A stretch of 64,000 nucleotides of DNA, from the NCBI GenBank assembly GCA_964036665.1, contig OZ038528.1:5400501-5464500 (forward strand). The letters run 5' to 3'. A model generated the notes under the pieces. The model made no database searches and was not told where the DNA came from. It worked only from the letters and a program-made list of their open reading frames with translations. The stretch comes from Gordius sp. MW1 (taxonomy: Eukaryota > Nematomorpha > Gordioida > Gordea > Gordiidae). Position numbers and translations under genes: made by a program. Below, one piece after another: positions 34,893 to 48,600 of the stretch (position 1 is the stretch's first letter; every line of letters starts with the position of its first letter).

Positions 34893-36125
34893 CCAAATAA
34901 GGAGTAATATAGTTAAATCATAATTAAATTCCTGGTAAAAAGGGTTTGAATTAGGCGTGGGGACGCAAAATACTAATTAAAAGCGAACAAACAAAAATTT
35001 CTTAATTTAGAGAGCGCGCGCCCTTCTTACCTCCCCCCCCCCTCCTCAAAAAACGACAAGGATATTGAAAATGTTATAAAATATTTGAAGCCTTTTAGTT
35101 TATAATATTCGTTTGGGGACCTAATTTAATTAGCTTTGCAAAAAATACAATTGTAAGACGCTAAACATTTTCCGTAACCTTCCATTTCCCGTGCTTATGT
35201 ACAATTTGCCAAAAGCAATAGATTGTCGTATTTTGAACTCTCCCGTTAATTACATTTGATATTAGAATTTAAATTGATTTAATTGTTCATTTAGTAAGAT
35301 TTAGTAAAAATATTGATAAGCTAGTCTAAATAAGCCTAAAAGTGATTTAATTAAGAACATTATGTTCTATCTTAGCCAACTCAACTAATAGATCGATTAA
35401 ATCATTATTTAAAAAAATCGTGGCCAATGTCCCGAGCTTATTAATTGCTATGCCGATTCTGTCTGTATCAAATATTTATTAGCTTAAGCGCGTGAGAATC
35501 ATTTGAATTTGCAGGGGATAGGGAGGATTTTTGACACTAATGTGAAAGATGATAAGTAACAAAAAGTCGTTCGCCTCTCTAAAATAATGCCTCTGTTATA
35601 TTAGCGTTGGTTCTGTTTTCTGTGTATTCAGTTTTTGTAATTGTTCCATATGGAATCTAATCACAATTCGTAAGCATATAACATTTGGCAAGTGTTGGGG
35701 GTTGGGCTAGTCAGGAAGGGGGGGGGGGGGGGGGGGGGTGGGTAAACACTTTAATTCCCATCCCCAATTATAAAAATATAATTTTGTAAATGCATGTAGT
35801 ATGGTTAAAATTCTAAAAAATCATTAATTTGTGGCCTAACTAATATGATTATGTTCCCTATCCTTAAAAGCCTAGCTGCAACCCTAATAAACGTAACATA
35901 AGATTTGTTCTTTGAAATGAAATGGCCTGAAGGAGTGGTGACCCTAAAACATGGCTTGCTATTTTTTGTTTCTTTACGTGATATGTTTCCTACCTTACAT
36001 AAGCTATTGATTCACAATTAGCATTTTTATATATTTTGTTGGAATTCGTTACCCATTGCATGAACTTGCAGCTGAAATTCGTTATACGTGAACCTAAAAA
36101 TTCTATCGAGCTAGGTTAATAGTTA
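34893..36125. other. AT-rich intergenic DNA with a 21-G run
   Basis: A 21-G homopolymer lies at 35718-35738. No coding match, RNA gene or element termini recognised. Confidence 0.5.
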
Positions 36126-36612
36126 ATTGGGTTAAGGTGGAGGTAACCCAAACCTAATTTTGAGCCTATGGATGGACCCCTTTTTGAACTTGTTCTCATC
36201 AAAAAAATGTATACGGGCTTTATAAATTTTTGTTTTGGTATATACAATGTTTTGAAACTTAGCTCAGCTAATTGATTTAGCCATTAAACGGGTCCAAAAA
36301 AACACGGTGACAAAGAATTTAATAAGTTCACATACAGTGTGGGAACGGGATCTACGAGCACCATACATCACTCTGGCAGGTCACAAAGTAGTTGGGTCAT
36401 TTTCTAAATGGCTTAGTAATTAAGCATGTCTCTGACGCTACCTTCTATGGTATATGCTTATTCATTTAGCAAGTATGTTTTCAATATTTGGACAAGCTTG
36501 CAGATAAATTGACGTGCTAATATCAAAATTTATATTCACGTTTATTTAAAATGGCTGAATGTCTTTTGCCTCAAATTTGTTCATAATTAGCATCCAATTT
36601 TGTGGTAGGGTC
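36126..36612 (+). promoter_or_regulatory. Conserved upstream/5' UTR block of SEA-B
   Basis: Homologous to 10330-10792 upstream of SEA-A. Shared elements in the same order: CCCAAACCTAATTTTGAG, the TGATTTAGCCATTA block near 36273, CACATACAGTGTG at 36329-36341, and a region of scattered identity (GGCAGGTCAC near 36374) up to the ATG. No TATA box is obvious at a definable distance. Confidence 0.6.
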
Positions 36613-39600
36613 ATGATTGATTCTATAGCCAAAATATTCCATCGCTACGCGCTACACAGATGTAAGTAAATTGTTTTTTTTAATATTTAATAACGCAGAA
36701 GTATTGAACTATCATATTTGATGCGAATTTTTGATATTTCATTAATTGCATATTTAAAATTTTTTATAGGGCCTTTGCATTTTCTGATTCGATGTTACGA
36801 TTTCTTATGTTTTGGGCATATATGATATTAAGATTAAAATTCTTATTTTTATTGATTAGTTACTAGCTCTGTTGATTTAACGCTTTAGAGTCTAATCACA
36901 GTTTTTTGATTTTAACTAATGAAAGTTAACCTAATATCACTTTCTATGTGAAGTTGGGTCCTTAATACCCCAAACCATTTCAAACATGGAGAGTTTTGGG
37001 GTTCGTTTGGATTAATAATATCAACTAAACATAGATCGACTAACATATATAGCAATATACATATTAAAATTGAAAACTTAGCTTACAAAATGTGAAAAGA
37101 TGATCACAATTAACAAGTTATAGCTGTTTGAAATACACAAAAACTTCCTATATCATCTCCAATATTTTTAACCTGACCAAGGGAATGTTAACCATTTCTT
37201 TGCACTAATTTAAATTTATAGGCTACCCAGCCAACCCCGCCCCGTTTTGGCGTTAAATTTGAATTCATGGTTACTTTTCAACCCTCTTAATGATTTTTGC
37301 ATTCTTAAAGTTATTAAAAGCTGCATTCTGTTAAGAACTTGTGATCTTTTTAACATATAGATGCGCCTAAATTTATGCTTAATTATATATTTAAAAACTT
37401 TCACATTGATACGATCTTACAGCTTTTGTATAAAATTAAATCAAATATTCATGCTGCATTTGTCCATCAAATGTAAAACTAAAAGTTAAAAAAAATTAGC
37501 GAAACAATTTGTTCTTAATTATTTACATATGCAATCTTTCATTTATGGCGACGCTTCTGGCTTTAAAATATAAGTCTGTTTCAGCTAGCCCATATTTTGG
37601 TTGTGTCGCTGAATAAAAACGTGTAGGAAAATCTCTGCTTTAATTGTCAAATTCTCTAATTACTGAATCGTATAACATAGATTATTCCCCCAAAACAATG
37701 AGTTTAAACTTCTTTACGAGCTAAAAAATTTGTTAAGACCTACTAACCTAAAGAAGAATTTTACTATGGAGTATTGATTAATATATTTCAGCATATTCCT
37801 ATGTACAACTTTTAAATTTAATGCCTAACATATTATACTTGAATAATATAATGTATATAATTTTTACCTTTTAGTATCACGAATAAAGGTTAGACCATTA
37901 TGCTTTGCCTTGTTATTTTATGGACACATTCTCATAGCATGGCCATCACTAACAGCTTTAAGCGATGATTCCTTTAACAAAACCACTTCTTCCACATCAT
38001 CCATTCCAAAATCAAGTTAAAAATAATAAAATTTGACGCTAATATTACCATTACCCAAAGATAAATTTCATAAAATATTGCTAATATATTATAAAATTCC
38101 TAAAAAGTTATAATCTATATATATAACACCTTAAATAATCATTTCAAATGTATTGATAAATAATTATTTAAATATCATCAGAATTAGAGCCAGAAACCTT
38201 AATTGTGCCTGGTATTGCGACTCAACTATTTGATGACAAAAATTTGCCAATTGAAGGGGAGTCTTTTCATAGACTTGAATCGTCAGCGAAAAGCAAAATC
38301 AATCATAAAAATGCTTATAAATCGAAGCATCCCGCTCAAGTAGCTGATATTGATAGAACCCTCGTTCCCAGTGATTTCTCTTTTTCTCCAAATTCAAATG
38401 CGAAATCGTTTAAAATGACGAATCCTAACAACAAAAAGGATCAAGGTTCGGTAGCTCTGAGAAATCTCATAACTCACACTCAAAATAAAGTGTTAAATAT
38501 GGTTAAACCTAGCGACGATCCATTAACGCAAGGGGACAGCTTAGATTGGGATGAAATCAATAATTCCATTGATGCTCCTTCCCTATCCAAATCCGACGCT
38601 CTATATGGGAGTCCATTTGGTGACATAGAGGACACTGAAACTAATTATGGACATCAGAAATATCACGGACACCACTCTTCGTACCCACACATAGTATTTA
38701 CGGGTAGGAGAGTTTTGCAGGAAGAGGGCAGTGGACAAGAATGCGTTTTAGCATCTAACTCAGGCTGCGGGCTAGAGGAGCAATGTATTCGTCGGCAGCA
38801 ATTCGATATATGCGAATGCAAAAAAACACATGGGAGAAGGCATGGACATAGAAAAGAACGGTGTAAACGTAAGTCACTTATTCTAAAAAAGTTAGAAAGG
38901 TTGTAAAATCGGGCCTACAGGACTTATCTAAAGGCAAAGAGACATTCAATGTGTTTTTCACACCTTATTTAAAATGGCATACTTTAGTAAATAAAATATT
39001 TGAATTAATCTCATATTAGTTAAATGCTTCTGCTTAATCCAAATTTTAGAAATTTGATTCTAAAAAAAGAAAGGTAAGTCTGGGTAGGGGCCATGGGCGT
39101 ACGCAAGATTTTATTTGGGGGGGGGGGGGGGGGTTTAAATTTTTTCTTCGAATATCGAAAAAATTTATAGGCACTTTTTTATGCAATTTGATTAAAGATC
39201 TATACATGGGCGTTGCCGGGGGGGGGAGGGGGCCGCCCCCCCCCCTAAATGACAAAAAATGCAAATACCCTTAAAATTGTGTTTTGCCCCCCCCCCTAAT
39301 TGAACTTTTAAGCGTTTCGCCCCCCCCCCCCCCAAATCCAAAACCTGGCTACGCCCATATATACATAAGGTAGCATCCATGTGAGTTTGTCCAGCCAAAT
39401 TTAGATTTTAAACAGCAGGTCCTTGTTCCAGATTAACTAAATCTAAAATTATTATCTAACTATAATCATTTAAATATTTTATCAGCAGCAGGTTCTTGTT
39501 CTATATGATTAACTTTTTTGACACAAAATTTAAATATTGTGCCTTCTCTTTTATTCAAATTGATCGAGGAATTCATATGAAATGCTTACGTTTTATAACC

Positions 39601-42600
39601 ACAAGGAAAATTCTGGAAAAATATATTAACGCGTAAAAATACTTAATTGCTGTTGAATATAAGTGCTCATAGTTAACTAAGTAACACTTATTTCATAATA
39701 TTTATTATATAATGCTATATTAGAAAAAAAAATCCAAAATCCGCGGGGGGGGGGGGGTTGAACCCCAAAACCACCCCCTTGCGTACTCCACTGGTAGGGG
39801 CTAAAACAATTGAGGGGCTTTGCGTATAGTAAGATGAGGCACTAATTCATTTTTTAATTTAGCGATCAAATTTCATTTCGGAGCTATCTTCCAACTAATC
39901 CATGGGTTTCGCGCTAATTTTGAAGATCAATCTTCTCGGGAGTTTCTTGATTTTGCCCAACCGTTTTTGGATGTGGTAAGTTGCTCGGCATTGGCTTTTT
40001 CTCTACCTAGTCTGTTAATTAATTTAAAATAATTATATATGAATGCAAAGAATAAAAACTTACAATTTATTTACTTTTAAGGATTTGGTTTAACAGAAGA
40101 TGGTTATTGAAGATGCCTTACAAAGGATAACCTTTTAATTTTGTTTAGGTGTGATTTTGAAAATTATTTTTTAGGACAAATACGAATCTACAAAAACATT
40201 TTGAATTAATATAAATTATAAAATAAGTTCTTTATTCAGCATGGCCTTGCAACAACTCAAAATTCGATTTTGAACTTTTGTTACAGCTTAATTCATAAAT
40301 GATCCTGTTTGTGACTTTCAATTTTAATCATAAGTTATTAGAGAGAAGAACGTTAGATATGTGCTATAAATTTAATAGGCAGATTTGGAATTTATAATTT
40401 TTGAAGGTTGCGCTAGATTTATAAAATGGCCTTAACGTTTCTCTGGTGATAGCTTTTACTATCATGTTTTAATATTGCTAACAACACAACTCATATAATT
40501 TTTATTAATTAGATGATTTTTTTATTTATACTAGGTAGAAACGGACATTCAATCCAACCACATACTTGATAGAGCTGTTGTCTCGACTAAAATCACCAAA
40601 TGCCAACCGGGATCTACCATTGTGTACTTAAGTATAGGTATTGGACTAGATAGCACAGAATCTCCAGAAACTATTGTAAGCCTACTGAAAAAGGCACTCG
40701 TTCAAGTCCCACCAAATAATATAGGGTACTGGAGCAATTCGTTGCAATCCATAAGAGGTTACACAACTTCCTTCTCGATATTATAGTGTAGACTGATTAA
40801 CAGCACAGATTTTACGATTTTTTTACAGCCAACTAGAGGCCTTCTTGTTTATTTATAAATAAAGCCATAATAAAAGTTTATTGATCGCTTGATTATTTAA
40901 GGCCATTATAAAATTTCACCTCCTTATTTTTCTAGAAATTACACTATTTAGGCTAAGTTAATTAGTTTACCTGATCAGTAATAATTAAAGTTATACAGAT
41001 CTTTTTTTAACGAAAATGTTTATTGGCAGCTCTTAGTTTGTGCGACGAGCCTGAAACGAACCCCTGTAGCAAAAACGCCGAATGTCTAACGGTAAATGAG
41101 TTCGACTTTGTGGGCTGTAGATGCAAAGCAGGCTATGAAGATGTGTCCAGCTCCTTCCTATATCCCGGAGCTATATGTTCAAGTAATAATTTAAACAGTC
41201 TATTCCTAAGTTTAATGATGATTTTATATGCTTCTATAAAAACGTCTTGAATTAACATTAAGCAAATTTAAATATTGGAAAAATGTAATTAAATTATGTA
41301 TAAATCATATCCTATAAATCATGAAGTTAATAGTAAATTCAGTTCATTAAATAAAAGGCATTTGGAATTAATATCCTATCTAAGAGTTTCACTTCATGTG
41401 GTATAATTAAATATGATTTAAAATATTAAAAAGAATAATTACAAAAAATACACACGTTTCATGTTTTTTATATATATATTTTAGAATCGGTTGGAGCGTG
41501 TGAAGTGGGTACAAATAGTGGTTGTGGCGCTTTGGAAGTTTGCGTTAACATAGATGGAAGCAATGCGTGCATATGTCAACCACCTTTCATCAAAGACGTC
41601 TTTACAGGGGATTGTAAAGGTAATCATTCAAATATTCGAAGCCTTAGTGATTAAAATGTTCGATATAATTTTTTATATATTTTTTTGTAAAGTTGCAAGA
41701 TTTATCGGGTTTTACTCTAGATTGATAAATCCTTTATCTAAGGGATAGCAAAATCTAATAACCATGTAATCACATTAAAATTCTCTTGCTTAAAACGTTC
41801 CTGATATGGGTCGACTCTTACTTAATGACTAACATTATACAAGCCTTTTTCTACAAATTTTTGGTTAATGAAACGGTAGCTCACTGAATTTTTATAAACA
41901 AAGACAGTCTACCTAAGCCTATATAATTTATCGTATTCAATTTTAGATAATAACTAATAATGTTTTTAATGTGTTTAAGGTAGGGGAACATTGGCCACCC
42001 TTTACCTGCATCAGCGTTAAATTATAAAGTAATTACACCTAAATATTGGGGGTCTCAAGTAATATGGGCCGATAAAACCCAATCATTATATTCAACGTCT
42101 TCAACGCTTTAAAATGCCAAGCTTATGTTTAGATTTGTTGCCATAAAAAACGAGCCTTTTAGCTTTATTTGAATTAATGTGTTGCCAAACAGTTACAATA
42201 TAAAAGATCGTCTTTACTTTAAACTTAGCAAGTTTTTTGTAAATTTCTTTTCTTCGTTTTTTAGCCCCTTTTTTCCAATCACCGTTTTGACATTTATAAA
42301 TACAAAAGATACTCTTTAGTTTTCATTTAAATATATGTATATATATACATAGTTGCGACGTCGTGTGACGCGACCAACAACTTTGGTTGTGGTCTAAATG
42401 AGGTATGTCAACCACAAAACTTTGGATCAACTTGTACCTGCACTCCTGGTTATACGAGAAACTTGTTAAATGGCCAGTGCGAAGGTATATTCAATATTCT
42501 TCAAAGGTGTGTGTTTTTTTGATAAAAGTTAGTTTATTGATATATTTCTGATCATAATGCGAATGATTTAAAATATTACAATTATTATATAGTAATATAA

Positions 42601-45600
42601 AAGAAGCTAGGAATGAAAAAATATTTGAAAATAAGTTTTGTGAATATTGATTGCTATTGTTTGATTTAATAAAAATGCGGGGGAATATTTAAAGGGAGGG
42701 GATCGCCTGCCTATTGCTTTGAATAAAGACGACGCCATTTTTCCAAAAGATCCTGAATAGGAGGAAACTATTGCGATAAAAATACTAAAATCCAAGAGGA
42801 GCGAGGGCCATGGAGTTATATTTAAGGTTAGAGGGGGCAAACGAATTGATGGATGTAAATCCCATGTATTGTAAAAGGAGACCATTGTCTCAGTCACGAT
42901 GTGTTCAACACTTAAAGAGAAAATCTGACGGTTCACGTATGGAGGGATTTTGGGACTTTTTAAGGTTTGACTGTAATGGCATTGATTATAGAGTGTCGCA
43001 AGTGTCGGAATTTTTTCAACCACGCTTCTTCGTCAATTAGCGAGTTGCAATTTTTACAGGCAAATGCTGTGGTGAATTTGATTCCTAATTATTGTTGCCA
43101 TCTTTAAAAATTCTGCTACTGGGTCACACGTTTTATTATAGCATAAGCGACACCCTTTAAAACTGGGCAACAATCAGCTATATTAATGAAATTTATTGCG
43201 ATCTCTTTTGTGTGACAAATTATTGAACCTCTCTTAGAAATGTTCATGATATGAATTTATATACGTATTTATATGGTCCTACATTATTAAAATTTGCCTA
43301 GCCTGACTTAAGCCTATTACCTATTTAAAATTAGAGCCTCATAAGTATTTTAAAGATCATGGTAAATCATATAATTCGAAAATCGCTTCACTTTACTGCA
43401 GCCATAAACGTTTCAGAGCTTGATTGCGGCGGGGGCTGTGGGGATTAAAAAGGATTTGAAATATTCGAGAAAAATTTATATGTGGGTAGCTTTATTTTCA
43501 CTCACTTCCTAACCTTGCCTATGATTTCACACCTTTCACTTATATTATAAATATTCAGAAGCTTGTTAAGCGTACTTTTTTTCTTCTTTAATGATTTTTT
43601 ATATAAATATGAACATCATATACATGTTTTTTTTATAAAAAGCTAAGCGCGGTGACGAATGTGATGTTCAAACACAAATCGGCTGCAAAATATATGCCCG
43701 CGAAAAATGTGTGGACGTCAGTGGAAGGGGAGTTTGTCTATGTATTTACGGATACTCCAGAAATCCAAACACTCTAACATGTGAAAGTAATTTTACAAAT
43801 TTTAAATTTTTAACATAAAATATTTCATAACTTTTAAATAATACAAGCAGGCTAGTCTTTAAATCGTTTCAATTCTCCCTTAATTTCTATATATTTCCCC
43901 ATGCTCTCATCGGCTTATGTCATTAGGAGTTTCGTCTCAGTGTAATGCCGTTACTAACACTGGTTGCCCGCCTTCCGAAAAATGCGAATGGCAGAGTGAT
44001 ATAACGGTATGCAATTGCTTGCCAGGTTATGTTCGCAACGCCTTAACTCAGCGATGTCAAAGTGAGTATATATATTTGTAATCAATTTATGTTTTTATAA
44101 TTCCGATCTAAGTCTCATTATTAACAAAAGGATTAATTAATATCTGATTCATACGTATGTAAGGTCGTATTTTCTGAGCTAGAAATCGTTTGCCATTTTT
44201 ATAGTAATAAGGCCATATATATCATTTGTTATCACTATCATGTTTTTAGTATTCCTTTTCATAGGCACGGTTGAAAATGTTTAATAGGGGTTTTAAATTA
44301 TCCCACTTTAATTAGTTACTTGAGAAAATTAACATTTATAAGCTTATAAAATATATAGGCGATTTATGAAGAGTTTAGCATCTTTTACCTTACTTATTCT
44401 ATCTAATTATAATCATAGACTACATAGACTGCCTATGTCATTCATATGTTCCATATGGCAAATTGTGTGTGAAAATTGCATCCATTTTGATGAACACTAC
44501 CGTCCTATATCACAAATGGCGTTTTGCGCTATGCCGTTTTGTTCGAATAGGAGAGGTAAAGAAAAGAGGTTTTGATTCCATAAATAAGTAAGATATTAAA
44601 AAATATATGATATTTTTAAAAAAAAATTAGGTGTTCCTTTAATTTCAGGCCTGAAATGTTTTACTCACCTTATTTTTTAAAAATATCATATATTTTGTAA
44701 TATCTTACTTATTTATGGAATCAAAATCTTTTTTCTTTACCTCTCCTGTTTGAACAAAACGGCACAGCGCAAAACGCCATTATGTGATATAGGACGGTAG
44801 TGTTCATCAAAATGGCGGAAAAAAACACACAGGTTTTATACCGTGATGAGCAGTCTATGTAGTCTATGATTATAATATGATATGCTTGTGTATTATGATT
44901 GTCTACCCTTTTAAATTCCTAGTTATTTTCAATTTATATTGTACTAGAGTATAAATGGGTCATAAATAAAAATTTTAATGTCCTAGTTCAGCCATCATTT
45001 CATCTATCAGTCTATTTTATTGACCATTCTAGTAATTTGGCTTCTAGATATGCTCTAAATGCTGTCTTTTTGACGCTCAATGCTTTTTAAGAGGCTACTT
45101 TTAAAAACCAGCTAAACTTAGGTTCCATTTTACTTATACTATCGGCAATCGCTCTTTTTAGATTATATTTTGAAATAAAGTTTTGGCATATCGCATATAT
45201 TTTAGTATTTAAATCTCAATCTTCAAATGGTTAAAAAATTTTAGAACAGGAGTAGTGTTGAAATTCCTCTCTATAGGGGAGTTTAAATCTGTATTTATTA
45301 CAAATTTAAACGGCTTTATAAAACATCAAAAAGTGAAGCCAGAAAAAGTTAAATAATTTATACGGTGATGAAAAAGAGGGATACTCCCTTAAACAAAGCT
45401 TTTGCTAAAATAAATTTACATTCCTTACATACCAATTTTGTAATAAAATGATTTTTTTGTTTTTTATCGTCTGATGTTAAATTCTCTTTTGTAAAAATGT
45501 TGCCATTCCTATAAATAAGATTGTAAAATTTTAAATTTTAACCATGATTTATAGTGATAATTTATAGTAAAAAATTAATTTTGATTTTAGAGTGGTTGCT

Positions 45601-48600
45601 GTAAATAATAACCATCGTAAGTTAGAGGACAAATTGCGATGTTAATTAAATCAAAAGGATACTGATGCAAGAAGTGCCTTCTAACTCTAATGTGGACAAA
45701 TTGCTTAAACAAATACCAATTATAAAACAGCGTTCAATAATTTGTTGTTAAAAGAGAAGATTGTTACAAAAATCCCTCTATAGTTGAAATATCTTCTATA
45801 GGTTCTAGCCTAGGCATATCGGTCAAAATGCATACTTAATTTTGAAGATTTAAAAATGGACTAAAAACCATTTTATTTGAAGGTGACACGTCCACAATCC
45901 GCGTTCGCATTCATTTGCTGCTCGTATATGTGCCAGGATTAGAAAATGTGTATAGCCCGTCATTTCAACAACTACAAAACATACTACTCGAAGCTGTATG
46001 CGATGGGCCAAATTAACCTTGATTTTATCTATTTTATATTCTAATAATTCTATTGTTATTTTTAAGTGTAAATTAAAAAGTAACCACTTATTTGCGTATT
46101 TTGTTGAAAAGTTTTGGTACGTAGTATCCCGAGACCCCGAGTTGAACCAAGCCATTTTGGACATTGTAATTCTGAGATTTTTACCGGGGAGTATTATAGC
46201 TGACACTCGGTTTATAATACAATCGTCAGCCAACGTATCGGGTAACTACATCAAGGATACCATTCAAAATTCCATAATACCTCCCGAACCCGTTTTCCAA
46301 TCACTTAGGTTTAAGGATGCCACTATTGAAGATGTTGAAGGTTAACAAAAATAAATATTTATTAGTAACCTTTTAAAATATATATAAAAATTGGCAAAAA
46401 GAGAGAGAAAATGAAAAAATTAACTTTAAGCATAAGGTCTAATTGAGACTGCAATACTATCTCAATCTTTATATCTTAAATTGTATAGTATTTTAAAGTA
46501 TGTAGTGCCTAATAGTTTATTATATTTATATAAGCTTAAAAAATGTAACTAAACCTTTATTATCTTTGTATATTTTATATTTGTTTAAATTGTATTCAAA
46601 TGTTAGAGGAAAGTCCTTGTTCAGACCCAACACTAAATTACTGCAGCGTCAACGCCACTTGTTATCCGAAAGGGTCCGTCTATTCGTGCAAATGTTTGCC
46701 CGGTTATAGAGATGTCTCCACTCCCGGACTCATAGGAGAAAAATGCGATAGTAAAGATGTTGTCGCTTTTGGCTTACACAATAATAGAATTAAATTTTAA
46801 AAAATTTGTAAATTTCAATTATTCATAATATCAAAATAAGTAAATGACCATGAGTATTTTTTTGTTTATGAGAATTTTTAAAATAATAAATTTTTGAGCG
46901 AAAATAATATTAATTTCTATTCATTTGTTTCCGCAGTGGAATGCTCTGATTTGTTTTGCGCGTCAAAAGGCAAATGTTATTTTGAAGGGGACGTCAAAAA
47001 ATGTCGGTAAGTGAATTTATCTTTTCAGATTTCAAAATTTTAATTAATTCTTTTTACAGGTGCTCGATTGGTCATTATGGGAAAATGTGTCAAATAAATG
47101 GAATAGGTTACAATTATATTAAAATGTTAAAAAATTTAAAATACTAATAAATTTTACATTATTTTTTATTAAAAATATTTAAGATATTTCACAATAATCT
47201 AAAAATGTAAGTAGATTCAAGGAATTCTATTCTGTGGGCTTAGTAGCTTCTAAAACTATCAATAAATATATATACTCAATCATTTTCATTGTAATATTTT
47301 TTTTATATAATTAAAATATTGTTTATTTTTTTATTTATTTACAGCCATTCTAATAACCCTAGTCATTACTAGTGTGCTACTCATCACCCTTACCATATCT
47401 ATGATATGTAAGAGCAAAACAAGACGCATTAGAGAAAAGAAGTACAATCTTAATATTTAAAATGCGCGTTACGTTTTGATATATAATATAAAAAAATTAA
47501 CGTTATTTTTAATTAACAAATTGCACAAAAGTCTTCAATCTTATAATTAATTGAGTAAACAAAACCTAATAGATTCAAATTATTTTCTATAGAATACCTG
47601 GTAAAATAAAGTTAAATATATTTTTTCATTAAATATAGTATTTAAATTATGTTGCATAAAAAAGCGCGAAAGCTGATGGCGACAATTTTGCGCGGAGGGA
47701 AGTTAGTAAAGATGGTAAGAAAAAAATGAAAGGAATAACGGATAAATCAAAGGTTACAGCCACAACTTTGGGTAGAGATGAACACAGCATGTCTTCAAAA
47801 TATCGCAAATTATCAATCGGGTCGGAAAGACCGAATCTCGTCGAAATTATATCATCTCGCGGGGAGAACATTGTAAGTTGGGTTATTTGACCTTCTGGAC
47901 TTTTAAATTAAGATATTAGATAATAACATAAACTTCTAGAATCTCAAGTAGCGAAAGCAGATATTTTGTTTAAACTTGAAATGTATTTCTGGCCTTTTAT
48001 GTTTCTTTAAGCAAATAAATTACATAATCACTCTTTTATTTCAAGGCATTTTTAAACTTTCTGAATTTACAAAGAGTAAAAAACTGTAAAACTTAAAATT
48101 TAAATTAATTAGAGTGCTAAATATTTGATCTCTGCTTAAAAAACCTAATAATATACTAAAATAATGCAAATAAAATTAGCATAAATTGGCTATTTTTACA
48201 GAGAATTGTCTGCACCTGATTTTTTTAAATATAATCTACTAATCAACATTAAAAGGTTTTTTATAGCCTGTCCAAATAATTACATTTTGTCTGGTTCGTC
48301 TACATAAACATTTTAACTTCATGTGAGTGAATAGAAACTTAAGATTTTCAATTCAAATTCTAAATAACTTTTATCTTTAGTTGTTTACTAATTAATTTCT
48401 TATATAAAGGTGTAGGTATACTCATTATGGGATAACAACAAATGTATTTTACTAAATCTATGAACGTTATAAACAGATTTTATACATAGTTTTAAAGTAT
48501 ACAAGCTAAATTATTACAAACGATGGTATACGAGATTTTGATTAAAAATAAGTTTATAACAAAATCCGAACTATGTTTTTTCCTTACCATAAGTTATAAA

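Noticed and set aside
41143..41250. Continuation of SEA-B exon 6 to a stop at 41250 (mirror of the SEA-A ending)
   Set aside because: A GTAATA donor at 41183 with a phase-matched EGF exon at 41485 fits better, although a read-through isoform cannot be excluded.
44366..44575. 69-codon ORF in SEA-B intron 10
   Set aside because: Lies in one arm of the fold-back MITE; its mirror arm has diverged without preserving the frame.
45850..46233. 127-codon minus-strand ORF
   Set aside because: Antisense shadow of the SEA2 exons, which have splice sites and phases on the plus strand.
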